Part shown: in pieces, positions 8,023-15,984 of the stretch
How positions within the stretch are numbered: position 1 is the stretch's first letter
How the letters are laid out: every line of letters starts with the position of its first letter
Assembly (NCBI RefSeq): GCF_900141855.1
Contig: NZ_FQYU01000017.1
Location: 1 to 37,720 of the forward strand
Length of the DNA: 37,720 nt
Reading direction: 5' to 3'
Source: Pseudozobellia thermophila
GTDB taxonomy: Bacteria > Bacteroidota > Bacteroidia > Flavobacteriales > Flavobacteriaceae
The notes under the pieces: model-generated
What the model was told of the DNA's origin: nothing
Database searches by the model: none
Seen by the model: the letters and a program-made list of their open reading frames with translations, nothing else
Position numbers and translations under genes: made by a program

Positions 8023-8682
8023 CTATCCACTGACTTCGATGGTCTTTTTTTGTCCCATATGGGTCAATCCGATGTTTGTCCGATTTGCTTTTGCCGGGAT
8101 ATCCGTCGGATACCAGTTCCTATTGTTCTTTACTATGATCAAGAGTCCGTTGTCATCGCCAAGGGCCGTAAACGTTTCGCTATCCTCGTTTTTCCCAAAT
8201 GAAACAAGATCGTGTTCTTCGATCAGTCGTTGCCCCAATTCCAAGGGGTTTTCACTTACGATCCCGATTTCGCTTATGTTCAATAACTGCCTACTGCCAA
8301 AAGGGACTGTTGTCGAGTTTTTGAGATCATGCCTGGCAATGAATTCCAAAATGTTTCCATTGTTGTCGTAGAAATAAACCGCATTGGCGTTCCACCGTTC
8401 AAAATCGGCAATAAGGACAGCATCCTTTTCTTGGATCAATTCGATCCGACCGGCACACCAGTCAATGGCCTCATTCAATTTGTTCTCGGGGATATTGAAA
8501 GCGAAATGGTAGATCGGCCTTGATCTTTTCGGGGTTTCCACAAATCGGAGTGTTGACGATCCGATTTTTATACTAACCGATTTGGAATCATATTCCGCTA
8601 TAGGAAGCTCCAATACCTCTCCGTAATAGGCCTTGGTTTGCTCTACCCCATCGGTCAGAATTTCAACATGGTCCAAATTCAT
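8023..8682 (-). CDS. VOC-superfamily (glyoxalase-like) two-module protein
   Basis: The first module (about 1-118) follows the VOC pattern, MNLDHVEILTDGVEQTKAYY with an early metal-ligand-type His, and YFYDNNGNILEFIA with the late Glu. The second (about 130-219) repeats the fold in weaker form (NISEIGIVSENPLELGQRLI). Metal-dependent isomerase, dioxygenase or binding activity is possible; the degenerate second module argues against assigning a reaction. It ends shortly after IGLTHMGQKKTIEVSG, as in many such Bacteroidota proteins. The gene is cytoplasmic, with no signal peptide. Confidence 0.75.
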   Translation of the reverse strand: MNLDHVEILTDGVEQTKAYYGEVLELPIAEYDSKSVSIKIGSSTLRFVETPKRSRPIYHFAFNIPENKLNEAIDWCAGRIELIQEKDAVLIADFERWNANAVYFYDNNGNILEFIARHDLKNSTTVPFGSRQLLNISEIGIVSENPLELGQRLIEEHDLVSFGKNEDSETFTALGDDNGLLIIVKNNRNWYPTDIPAKANRTNIGLTHMGQKKTIEVSG

Positions 8683-8743
8683 CGTCGCTTGTACTTTTTG
8701 TGACTAGCCCCTGGCCCGTAATTATGCACGTCTATGCCGTAAG

Positions 8744-8925
8744 GGCCATATGGGTGTTCCTAAATTACATAAAAACAAAAACACGGGAAAACAAATCACG
8801 CCCTTCGGGCTCCCCTATCGAAGGTTGCCAGTGGTTAAGCCCAAGGCGCAAGCGCCATGCTTCAAATCGGGTCAGACCGCCGTTTATACGATCAATACAA
8901 AAGCAGGGCGTACACCCATATGGCC
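8744..8925. repeat. Inverted repeat across the 3' end of the membrane protein gene
   Basis: GGCCATATGGGTGT at 8744-8757 is perfectly complementary to ACACCCATATGGCC at 8912-8925. The right arm encodes part of the C-terminus of the membrane protein (AIWVY). The gene-free interval between (8,758-8,891) contains the hairpin-like CGCCCTTCGGGC and GGCGCAAGCGCC. It may be the private boundary of that unit or a remnant duplication. Confidence 0.55.
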
Positions 8926-9443
8926 AATAGGAAGGTATTGCAATAAATTAAATTGAGCCGGGCATTTTCGGTAATTGTCCTGCTTAAAAAAACATATATA
9001 ACCGATATGACCATCACGCCGTTGCACAAAATGAACAAGACCTGATTTAACCCGCTAAAGCCCGATGCCAATGGTATTGTTTTTTGGGAAGCGACCACCG
9101 TTTTCACCGTCTTAAAAACCGGGGTCGTGGTCAAGGTTACCTCGGACGATGTTATCGGGGTCCTGGATGTGGAAAATTTTAGTTTCGTTGCGGTGGTATA
9201 TTTATAGCCCGAGACCTTACCCGTCCTGACCGATGTTCCGCCCGCACTTTGGGGAATCTTTATAACCTGGCGGTAAGCGATCACATCGCTTGTTTGCCTT
9301 TCGGGCAGAATAAAATAGTCGGTTAAAAATAGCATGCTTGCCAAGAGGGGTACCGAGACGAAGAGCAGGAATTTTGTTTTGAAGCCCTTTTTAAAAAACA
9401 GGCTCACCTTCCTGGTAATATCATTAATGTCTATAACCTCCAT
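8892..9443 (-). CDS. Membrane protein of unknown function
   Basis: The 183-residue product has predicted membrane segments at about 24-46, 134-153 and 160-181. Between the first and second is a Thr/Ser-rich extracytoplasmic beta-type region (SGYKYTTATKLKFSTS). No family was recognised. It starts with MEVIDINDITRKVSLFF, an amphipathic cytoplasmic N-terminus. The final codons overlap the right arm of a perfect 14-bp inverted repeat. Composition is host-like. Confidence 0.6.
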   Translation of the reverse strand: MEVIDINDITRKVSLFFKKGFKTKFLLFVSVPLLASMLFLTDYFILPERQTSDVIAYRQVIKIPQSAGGTSVRTGKVSGYKYTTATKLKFSTSRTPITSSEVTLTTTPVFKTVKTVVASQKTIPLASGFSGLNQVLFILCNGVMVISVIYVFLSRTITENARLNLIYCNTFLLAIWVYALLLY

Positions 9444-9459
9444 TAAACGCCAATAATTT

Positions 9460-9500
9460 ATAGGCTTGTCCGGTGCAAGGGTTACCGGGGTTCGCCGCAG
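9460..9500. repeat. Eroded cassette-boundary motif
   Basis: GCTTGTCCGGTGCAAGGGTTACCGGGGTTCG resembles the recurrent spacer end GCTTGTGCAACGGTTACCATTGTTG with an insertion and substitutions, given here in two parts: GCTTGT ... GTGCAAGGGTTACC. It marks a decayed junction between two genes of the GC-rich block. Confidence 0.4.
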
Positions 9501-9503
9501 TAC

Positions 9504-10193
9504 TTATTTCCACCAAATGCATATTCCGTCAAATTTGGCCGTGCCCGGTATTTTCGATCGATCAATTCCCCTTCCATTCCACCAACCCTCCCGAAGTTCC
9601 GTTTTTCCAATCGTAAACCAAGCGTTGATAGGTTCAACATCTATTACGATGTGCTCTATATCAGGTGACATTTTATCGGTGGCATAATACCTTTCCAAAT
9701 CGCCAAAGGTTGAGCCTAAGCCGATTTTTTCCGCCGTTTCGAACCTCTTGTCCAAAATTAGGACCCGGCCGATTTTAGAGTGCGTATTTCCCTTTTCCAT
9801 TGCGGTCAATACCAGTATTTTTTTTCCGTTGGCATCGTAGATCTCATAATCGTCATAGGTGTCGCCCGCAAATTCCCCGTAGCCGACTTTCTTCTTGATC
9901 TGATCCCTTGGAAGGGTGTTATAGACATCGGAAATGGACATCCCTTTAGAAAAAATTCCCACCCGGTTTTTTGAAATACGAAAATCGTCGAAGGTATAGG
10001 CCGTGGGGTTTGCAACTTCCCCAAGTGGGGCCGTGTCAACATTCTTGGCATTGGGATTTTTTTCTTTTTCGGCCAATTTCCATTCGCTCCGTAAACGTCC
10101 ATTTTCTTTTTCAGGTCCTTCTTTGTCCGTTTTTGAATCGGACTTACAACTTATCAGCAATGCCATTAAAATGATTCCTAAAACGTTCTTCAT
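9504..10193 (-). CDS. Lipoprotein of unknown function
   Basis: Start chosen at the internal ATG giving MKNVLGIILMALLISC, a clean lipoprotein signal; a longer frame upstream adds 25 residues without signal character. The mature part has a charged linker (KTDKEGPEKENG) and a domain with YTFDDFRISKNRVGIFSKGM near 90-110, reminiscent of small envelope stress lipoproteins that compare a set-point with a measured value, but no family is assigned. The C-terminus is Trp-rich (GWWNGRGIDRS, CIWWK). Composition is host-like. Confidence 0.65.
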   Translation of the reverse strand: MKNVLGIILMALLISCKSDSKTDKEGPEKENGRLRSEWKLAEKEKNPNAKNVDTAPLGEVANPTAYTFDDFRISKNRVGIFSKGMSISDVYNTLPRDQIKKKVGYGEFAGDTYDDYEIYDANGKKILVLTAMEKGNTHSKIGRVLILDKRFETAEKIGLGSTFGDLERYYATDKMSPDIEHIVIDVEPINAWFTIGKTELREGWWNGRGIDRSKIPGTAKFDGICIWWK

Positions 10194-10262
10194 GGTCTTT
10201 TTTTCGCAATGTGGCCGACGGGTCTGTAGCGTAAAAATCACGGTTTCACTACTTGGTACATG

Positions 10263-10506
10263 CCGCACAAGTTATAAAAAAAAGCGATTTGACCCTTTAC
10301 GACCGGGCACACTGGGCCGTAACTTGGCTCTATGAAGTGCAAAAAGCGGCGTGGGCACTGGCCTTCCTTAAAAAGGTCCTGCATCAACCCTTAATCGGCC
10401 TTCTAGGGGGGCAAAAATCAAGGTGCAAAGCCCGGCCTAAAAACCAAAGCCCCCTAAAAAGTGCTTAAAAAAAGTGATTTTTTATGCTGTGCTGGGACTT
10501 GTACAA
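10263..10506 (+). mobile_element. IS1182-derived non-autonomous element, degenerate copy
   Basis: Left end GCCGCACAAG and right end CTTGTACAA are diverged versions of the TTGCACAAG/CTTGTGCAA termini. The interior shares ACTGGGCCGTAACTTGG and GAAGTGCAAAAA with the copy at 17513, aligning to the transposase start region, and ends with CCCCCTAAAAAGTGC, the decayed 3' hairpin. No coding capacity remains. It is followed by the boundary motif CGGTTACCCGTGTTGTGAGC. Confidence 0.55.
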
Positions 10507-10528
10507 CGGTTACCCGTGTTGTGAGCAG

Positions 10529-11350
10529 TTATTTTTTCCAGTTCAGAAGTCCATTATATACTCCCAGCCAAATTAGTCCGTGATTATCTATGTCCAGTTT
10601 TTTGTAATTCCAACTTATCTTTTCATTGTCCGAACTCTCTAAAACTTTAATGATTTCTTGCAACGGTTCGTCAAATTCTTTTTCGTAGTCGTCGCCAAAT
10701 CCATTCGCAAAATAAAATTCCTTCTTCTTTGGCAAGTCGGTTTTCACAAACTCCTTAAATCTATCGACAAATTGTTTTTTGTCATAGTTGTAATTAGGAC
10801 TTAAAAGTATGTTGTAATCGAATAGATTGTCGGTTTTCATTGATGCGTAAGTGACAAAAGTTGCACCCAAAGAATGACCAATTGCAAGTCGATAATCTTG
10901 AACCCGATAATTTTCTTTTAAATAAGGTTCTATTTCGGTTTCGATGTGTTCAATTAATTTGTCCGCGTGTCCCATTGGTGGTTCATATCTTTCCAATGTT
11001 GCCTCGTGATTGTTGAGCGGTAAAAATTCATCCCACCTATCTTCGGTTACAACTCCTACAATTATTACGGGTTCAATTGTATCCATAGACAGAAGCTGAA
11101 CGTTTCCACTTATGTAGTTGAAAATCCGAGTGTTTTGAGCATCAAAAAGGTAAAGGACTTTAAATTTTTTGTTTTTTTCCCAAACGTACTCGTCAGGTAC
11201 AAATATTTGCACTTCCCTTTGTTTTCCATAAATTTTTGATTCAAGGAAGATGGTCTTTGATTCTGCATAATATTTATCAGGGTCAAGTTCCTCCTGTCCG
11301 AAAAGTGTAATTGAGAATAGTAAAATTCCAATTAAAAATAGGTTTTTCAT
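10529..11350 (-). CDS. Exported alpha/beta-hydrolase, esterase D/Fes-like
   Basis: A Sec signal ends at LFGQ, so the enzyme is periplasmic or secreted. The domain is the PF00756-type esterase fold: the nucleophile elbow is GHSLGA with Ser160, and the late NHGLIW supplies the His. The N-terminal half contains YFFDA-like YLFDAQNTRIF and the oxyanion strand IIVGV. Relatives cleave acyl or siderophore esters; no substrate is inferred. The solitary unit has a perfect 10-bp private inverted repeat, GTTGTGAGCA (10518-10527) and TGCTCACAAC (11375-11384). Confidence 0.82.
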   Translation of the reverse strand: MKNLFLIGILLFSITLFGQEELDPDKYYAESKTIFLESKIYGKQREVQIFVPDEYVWEKNKKFKVLYLFDAQNTRIFNYISGNVQLLSMDTIEPVIIVGVVTEDRWDEFLPLNNHEATLERYEPPMGHADKLIEHIETEIEPYLKENYRVQDYRLAIGHSLGATFVTYASMKTDNLFDYNILLSPNYNYDKKQFVDRFKEFVKTDLPKKKEFYFANGFGDDYEKEFDEPLQEIIKVLESSDNEKISWNYKKLDIDNHGLIWLGVYNGLLNWKK

Positions 11351-11386
11351 TTATGTTCGTTCGTTTTTTTTAATTGCTCACAACGG

Positions 11387-11568
11387 CCAGACGGCTATGG
11401 CGAGTTGCGTGGTATGCCTGGCATACCTTGGCAAGGGGTCGCCATTAGACGCACATTCGCTATAGGCGGTGATGTCGATGGTACCGACCGCGAACGGCTC
11501 CGTCCGGGTTTTCTTGGATAAAATATAGCAAATTTTATGGGCGAATGTGTAGTCGTACTGTCCGGCCA
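11387..11568. repeat. LR1 palindromic element, truncated copy B
   Basis: Matches copy A from CCAGACGG to the closing GTCCGGCC of the outer stem, then ends abruptly; the GATGGTCGATG hairpin is absent. It immediately follows the CAACGG boundary of the esterase unit. Confidence 0.85.
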
Positions 11569-11636
11569 ATCAAAAAAGAAAACAAGTCCGATCAGAAAGC
11601 GTATTTTATCGGTTATCCCATAGTTCCATCTTCCAT

Positions 11637-11849
11637 TTATTTCGACTTATTGCAATATGCCACATCGGTATGGGCGATGGGCAGTAGCGAATTGCCAGCT
11701 GCAACCCTTTTAATTTTGCACTGAGCCAAATCTTTTGTTTTTAATCCATTCATGCTTAAAAGCCAACCTTCATACCTAAAAGCCGTATTTTCAAATATTT
11801 CCTTGGGCAAACTATAGATTTGGCCGTGTTCATAAATGGTTCCCGACTT
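11637..11849 (-). pseudogene. Possible degraded coding remnant
   Basis: A stop-free stretch of 71 codons without a usable start near its beginning reads IYEHGQIYSLPKEIFENTAF, then YEGWLLSMNGLKTKDLAQCK. The amino-acid pattern looks protein-like, and a neighbouring frame overlaps it, suggesting a frameshifted or 5'-truncated gene. No family is recognised. It may equally be chance. Confidence 0.25.
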
Positions 11850-11892
11850 TCATCCCCCAAGGCCCATTTACAATATACAGTATAGGCATTCC

Positions 11893-12465
11893 TTATTTTT
11901 TTTCCAACCTTTTAAATCCATAAAAAATCAGACCGCAACAAATCAATAAACCAATAATCGCCGGTATCAATATTGATTTTCCCGACTCGCCTGCATTTTG
12001 AATACTCCACACCATTTTACCAGTAGCCATAAGAACAACTACCGCAATGCCCATTATGAGACTTCGTTTCCAAAAAGCGAAGCCTAAGGCAATTAATGAA
12101 ATAGGGATCGTTAAGGTCAGTAGTTGTTTGCCCAAGTTCCATTCACCGTACAGATACTCTTTCTCAAATTCTAAAAAATCCACTACGCTTGCACTCACCA
12201 TCTCGGGCCTGGGAAACCAAAACATACTTGTAAACAAGGCAAAAATTGAAACCATCATTCCTGCAAAGCTCTTTTTATAGGCGAAATAGCAAAATGGAAG
12301 TAAAAACAAAGGTCTTAGATACCAACTCCATTGATTATGGTGTCGTTCAAAAACCCAATCAAAGAAGGGTTTGTGGGTCATTGATATTACAATAAAGGTA
12401 ATTGTCAGAATTAAAAATATACCTCCTACCAACAAGTCTATATTTCTACTTTTCGTCTGTTTCAT
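11893..12465 (-). CDS. Polytopic membrane protein of unknown function
   Basis: The 190-residue product has five likely membrane helices (about 10-28, 47-64, 66-84, 113-132 and 135-185 in two segments). Conserved-looking polar motifs in the loops include WSWYLRPLF and FWFPRPEM. It ends in a positively charged tail (FKRLEKK). No known transporter or enzyme motif is visible. It is a solitary AT-rich gene whose flanks are too eroded to identify private inverted repeats. Confidence 0.65.
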   Translation of the reverse strand: MKQTKSRNIDLLVGGIFLILTITFIVISMTHKPFFDWVFERHHNQWSWYLRPLFLLPFCYFAYKKSFAGMMVSIFALFTSMFWFPRPEMVSASVVDFLEFEKEYLYGEWNLGKQLLTLTIPISLIALGFAFWKRSLIMGIAVVVLMATGKMVWSIQNAGESGKSILIPAIIGLLICCGLIFYGFKRLEKK

Positions 12466-12479
12466 TTGATGAATGCCAT

Positions 12480-12773
12480 CGGTTTGGCAATGATACGTTC
12501 TGGAAAAATCTACAAGATTCTTTCCGGTCTAGCCGAAAGATAGTGGAATTCTGACAAGAATCTCAGTCGCAATGGTCATTACCATTGTTGGCGCTTCGTT
12601 ATTTTTTTGGTTTGTAATGGGAGTTGTGCCCATCCAGTTTCAAATGCTTTTGCACAGGTGAATTTTTAAAAGGTGTCTTGCTCTTTCTTCCGTAAGAAAG
12701 AATTTCATGCAATTAGTGAGCCCACTTGTCGAAGTCCTTATAAGTAAACTCGTTGATTACTTTACCCTCTCCA
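12480..12773. other. Spacer with boundary motif and no clear gene
   Basis: The recurrent end motif appears as GGTCATTACCATTGTTGGCG at 12573-12592. The GTTGGCG it contains may pair with CGCTAAC near 14418-14424, on the far side of the two-domain gene. Short stop-interrupted peptides on the minus strand do not make a convincing gene. Confidence 0.4.
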
Positions 12774-12993
12774 TCACACTAATCCATCTCCAATTTTCTT
12801 CATTATTTCACTCCAATAAGCTTTCATTTCCGCTCTCTGTTCAGCATTCAATAATTTCTCGTGGTGAATTGCAACTGTTGTCTTTTCTTGATTTCCAATT
12901 ACTCTAATTTGAATTGTTGACATATTTTCCCAATGGGCAGGTTTCCAATTCAAGCGAATGTGTGAATTTGCTTTAAAGACAAGACCTGTGAAT
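12774..12993 (-). pseudogene. 5'-truncated SRPBCC (AHSA1-like) paralogue
   Basis: The translated tail (FKANSHIRLNWKP, then IQIRVIGNQEKTTVAIHHEK) is nearly identical to the C-terminal half of the intact SRPBCC gene at 14524-14958, including NAEQRAEMK. The upstream half of the domain is missing, replaced by an unrelated stretch. It is therefore a partial duplicate located about 1.5 kb from its source and lacks the helix-grip N-terminus needed for function. Confidence 0.75.
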
Positions 12994-13232
12994 AGAGGAC
13001 AGCACAATATATGGTCATAAAAACGAGCAATGGATTCTTCATTATTTTATATGTTAATAGTTATAACTCTTGAATTTGGTGCTCTTTCATTCTTTTGGGC
13101 AACATTTTTACTTTATCAGTTGATGTTTTTGAATTTCCTTTGATCCAATCCAAAATATACGGTTGCCGGGGTCAGATTGCCCAATGGTTTGAAGTATCTC
13201 TATTGTTGTAGAAAATACTTTCGTTTTGGTGT

Positions 13233-14354
13233 TCAATATTTTCGTGTTCCAAAGAACTCTGCTTGTAAAGTAAAAGTCTCTGCGTTATCGGTACTAATTT
13301 CTCCTTTCCAATGAAATGACTTGTTGGTTATGTTCTGAAATGTCCACCGCATTATATTTCCATCTTCATCGGTTCCTTCCTGTACAATATTACCTTTGTC
13401 TTTCCAACCATAAAGTTTACTTACTGTACTACTCACGGGATTGAACCAATAAACACACCATTTTTCTGATTCTGCGTCAAAATAACGTATGCTTGATCCA
13501 TAACGAATTCTTGGCTGTTTTAGGTTTGGTGTTCTTAATGAACGCTTCGGGGCAATCCAAACATCTTGTACAGCCCGCCCTTCAAGAACATAGGCAAAAT
13601 GCCATTCACCTTGTGATTTTATTATTTCATTGTTTTCTAAATAATCAACAGCTTCTACATTCCAACTTCCTATAAGCCAATCGTAAATATTATTTCCAGC
13701 AATTTCGTCACTTGCGTTATCTGAAATCAGTGAAGAAGCAAATCCTTCTTTCTGTCTTGCAGTAGCTTCGTGCTCTGAAAACACTCTATGCCAAATACCT
13801 GGGTAATCTAAAACAAACCCTTCCCTGTCAACTTTTAGGTTTGCTGTAAATCCTGATGTAAGGCTTTCATATTTATAAACGCCATTGCCTAAATTGGTAT
13901 ATCGCTGTTTGGCAGGCGAAAAATTTTTGGTAGGTAATTCAAAGTAAACGACTTCTATTTCTTTTGATTCTCCAACTGCTAGCCCCAGCCTATTGATTGG
14001 TAATGTGTTGGTAAAAGGGGTCAAGGCAATATCTATGTCTGTACAGTTATCCAATTGTTCGAGGATTTTGCCTTTTTCATTGACCCAATGATTGTCTTTA
14101 TTTTTTGTGAGTGAGATGTTAAACGTACTATCGGATTGAAAATTGATGTTTACTGACTGAATTTCCCATTTTTCATTGATTTCAAGCAGGTAATTAACAT
14201 TCATTAATTTCCCCAATCCTTGACCTGTGATGTGTCCCTTAACTTCAATCGTGTCTTTAAAATTAATGGTGGTAAATTCGGTTGTGTTTACATAAGTGCT
14301 TTTCCACACTATTATTTTGTCTTGTGCTGGCATATTTGAAAAATGTAATGTCAA
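13233..14354 (-). CDS. Putative glycolipid-binding (PF06475-like) plus DUF1579-like two-domain protein
   Basis: Residues about 14-195 resemble the putative glycolipid-binding family PF06475 (DUF1089): VNYLLEINEKWEIQSVNI, WVNEKG, CTDIDIALTPFTNTLPI and the DYPGIWHRV end. Residues about 218-373 form a second beta-rich domain opening WLIGSWNVEAVDYLENN and ending EGEISTDNAETF-like strands, similar to DUF1579-type proteins. No signal peptide is present, so it is probably cytoplasmic. It lies 170 bp downstream of the SRPBCC gene in an apparent AraC-led operon, but an attC-like site separates them. A ligand-binding role is inferred from both domains only. Confidence 0.65.
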   Translation of the reverse strand: MTLHFSNMPAQDKIIVWKSTYVNTTEFTTINFKDTIEVKGHITGQGLGKLMNVNYLLEINEKWEIQSVNINFQSDSTFNISLTKNKDNHWVNEKGKILEQLDNCTDIDIALTPFTNTLPINRLGLAVGESKEIEVVYFELPTKNFSPAKQRYTNLGNGVYKYESLTSGFTANLKVDREGFVLDYPGIWHRVFSEHEATARQKEGFASSLISDNASDEIAGNNIYDWLIGSWNVEAVDYLENNEIIKSQGEWHFAYVLEGRAVQDVWIAPKRSLRTPNLKQPRIRYGSSIRYFDAESEKWCVYWFNPVSSTVSKLYGWKDKGNIVQEGTDEDGNIMRWTFQNITNKSFHWKGEISTDNAETFTLQAEFFGTRKY

Positions 14355-14419
14355 AATAAATATTAGAATCTTTCTATTTTATGATAGTTATTGGTTGAGA
14401 GTTCGTTTACAATGACCGC

Positions 14420-14544
14420 TAACGTTTACGAATATGAAAAGAAGGCGGTTAAGAAGCACGGAGCTTTCGGTTATGCACAAATTTTGATACGAGCCAAACT
14501 CCTCGAATTCAGCACTAAATCGCCTATTTTTTATATACAATGTT
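14420..14544. repeat. attC-like stem-loop overlapping the SRPBCC gene end
   Basis: GAATATGAAAAGAAGGCG (14430-14447) pairs with CGCCTATTTTTTATATAC (14521-14538) almost throughout, with wobble pairs. The site runs from a TAACG start to a CAATGTTACC end. The last codons of the SRPBCC gene (NIVYKK and stop) are encoded by its right arm. No LR1 or MITE interrupts it, making it the cleanest example in the window. Confidence 0.65.
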
Positions 14545-14958
14545 ACCTGCTAGCTTTTTTATTTCAGTTCCTATTTTGTTCATTATTTCGTTCCAATGTT
14601 CTTTCATTTCCGCTCTCTGTTCAGCATTCGATAATTTCTCGTGGTGAATTGCAACTGTTGTCTTTTCTTGATTTCCAATAACTCGAATTTGAACGGTCGA
14701 TGTATTTTTCCAATTTTTCGGTTTCCAATTCAAGCGAATGTGTGAATTTGCTTTAAAAACACGGACAAGTCCTGTTATGCCATTTTCAGTTTCGTATTCT
14801 TTTTTAATTTCAAGTTCATTTTTCAAATTGCCTAACCAAATCTTTAGTCCATTCTCGGAAAATAAAAAGTCCCAAACCTTCTCACTCGAAACAGAAAAGG
14901 TTTTCCTTATTCCAAATTGAAATCCTACATCTTTGGTTTTTCCGACTTGATTTTCCAT
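14524..14958 (-). CDS. SRPBCC (AHSA1/START-like) protein
   Basis: Start set at the internal ATG (MENQVGKTKDVGFQFG), which leaves a 4-base gap to the RidA stop; the longer frame would overlap RidA. The 144-residue protein has the AHSA1 pattern IRKTFSVSSEKVWDFLFSENG ... FKANSHIRLNWKP (first run is split here as IRKTFSV and VWDFLF) and closes with a long C-terminal helix (NAEQRAEMKEHWNEIMNKIG). Ligand unknown. It is the fourth gene of the AraC-led operon, and its last residues are read from an attC-like site. A truncated copy lies at 12774. Confidence 0.8.
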   Translation of the reverse strand: MENQVGKTKDVGFQFGIRKTFSVSSEKVWDFLFSENGLKIWLGNLKNELEIKKEYETENGITGLVRVFKANSHIRLNWKPKNWKNTSTVQIRVIGNQEKTTVAIHHEKLSNAEQRAEMKEHWNEIMNKIGTEIKKLAGNIVYKK

Positions 14959-14962
14959 TTTC

Positions 14963-15373
14963 TTAGTTTTCAGGTTTAAATGCGATAGCATCAATTTCAA
15001 GTAAAAATTCGGGATTTATTAGTCCTGCAACATACAAAACTGTAATAATCGGTGGGTTTGGGTTTTGCCCTAAAAATTTCTGTGAAACTTGAAATGCACC
15101 ATAAGCATTCTGCCCTTGAACAATGTGAATGTTTAATTTCACTAAACTCTCAAAATTTACTCCACAAGATTTAAGAGCAATTTCAAGGTTTTTCATTACT
15201 TGCTCGGTTTGTTGTAAAATATCATTTTTTCCTACAATTTCTCCATTTCCGTTTACTGCATTTTGTCCACCGATATAAATTGTCTTTCCGTTTCCTTCAG
15301 TCGTTATGATTTGAGAAAACGCAGGATTTTTTATTAGTCCTTCCGGATTTATATGTTCCATTCTATTCATCAT
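14963..15373 (-). CDS. RidA family protein (YjgF/YER057c/UK114)
   Basis: Start taken at the ATG giving MMNRMEHINPEGL, 11 bases from the upstream stop; M5 (MEHINPEGL) is equally possible. Family features are FSQIITTEGNGKTIYIGGQ near the N-terminus (split, with GGQ conserved), ALKSCGVNFESLVKLNIHIV, and PPIITVLYVAGL. In canonical RidA an Arg binds the imine substrate in the motif RxxV near this last strand; here the segment reads TVLYVAGL, without that Arg, so classical imine deaminase activity is doubtful and a Rid subgroup function is likely. It is translationally coupled between the reductase and the SRPBCC gene. Confidence 0.82.
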   Translation of the reverse strand: MMNRMEHINPEGLIKNPAFSQIITTEGNGKTIYIGGQNAVNGNGEIVGKNDILQQTEQVMKNLEIALKSCGVNFESLVKLNIHIVQGQNAYGAFQVSQKFLGQNPNPPIITVLYVAGLINPEFLLEIDAIAFKPEN

Positions 15374-15383
15374 TGTTCGTTGT

Positions 15384-15917
15384 TTATTTTTTTCGCTTGT
15401 AATACAATTGCACCAATCCTGTATCAAATGTTTTGGCACTTATAAATTCCAACAGTTGCTCTGGTCTACCTTCTTTAAATAATCTTGTGCCATTCCCTAC
15501 AAGAATGGGCACAATGGAAATAGTAAGTTCATCAATGAGATCGTTTTTAAGTAGTTCGTTAACCACTTCGGCACCACCATCACAATAAATATCCTTTCCC
15601 TCTTCGCTTTTAAGCTTGGTAACCAATTCTTTTAAATTGCCTGTGTAAAATTTGATTCTACCGTTGTCAGGACGTTCTGTTCTTGTTATGACATACACAT
15701 CCCTTTCTCCATTGTCGTAATGGGAAGCACCAATCTCCTTTACCACATAATCATAGGTTTTACGGCCAATAATAATGGTATCTATGGTTGAGGTAAATGC
15801 TGCGTAACCATAATCTTCCCCTTCTTTTTCAACTAACTTTAAAAAACTAAGGTCATCATTGGGCTGGGCAATGAAACCGTCTAAACTGGTTGCTATAAAC
15901 AATTTTACTTTTCTCAT
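15384..15917 (-). CDS. Dihydrofolate reductase-like / RibD C-terminal domain protein
   Basis: The whole 177-residue protein matches the RibD_C/DHFR-like fold found in many Bacteroidota. MRKVKLFIATSLDGFIA is the first strand and substrate loop, IIIGRKTYDYV the NADPH-binding turn, DIYCDGGAEVVNELLK the glycine motif, and DELTISIVPILVGNGTRLF the closing strand. It probably reduces a small substrate with NADPH; the substrate is not riboflavin-pathway by context alone. It lies 67 bp downstream of the AraC-type regulator and 11 bp upstream of RidA, so co-transcription is likely. Confidence 0.82.
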   Translation of the reverse strand: MRKVKLFIATSLDGFIAQPNDDLSFLKLVEKEGEDYGYAAFTSTIDTIIIGRKTYDYVVKEIGASHYDNGERDVYVITRTERPDNGRIKFYTGNLKELVTKLKSEEGKDIYCDGGAEVVNELLKNDLIDELTISIVPILVGNGTRLFKEGRPEQLLEFISAKTFDTGLVQLYYKRKK

Positions 15918-15984
15918 TGAATGTTGATTTTTTCCACAAAACTAAGAATGCCCCCAAAACCTTGCTTTGGAAAAAAACGACCTT

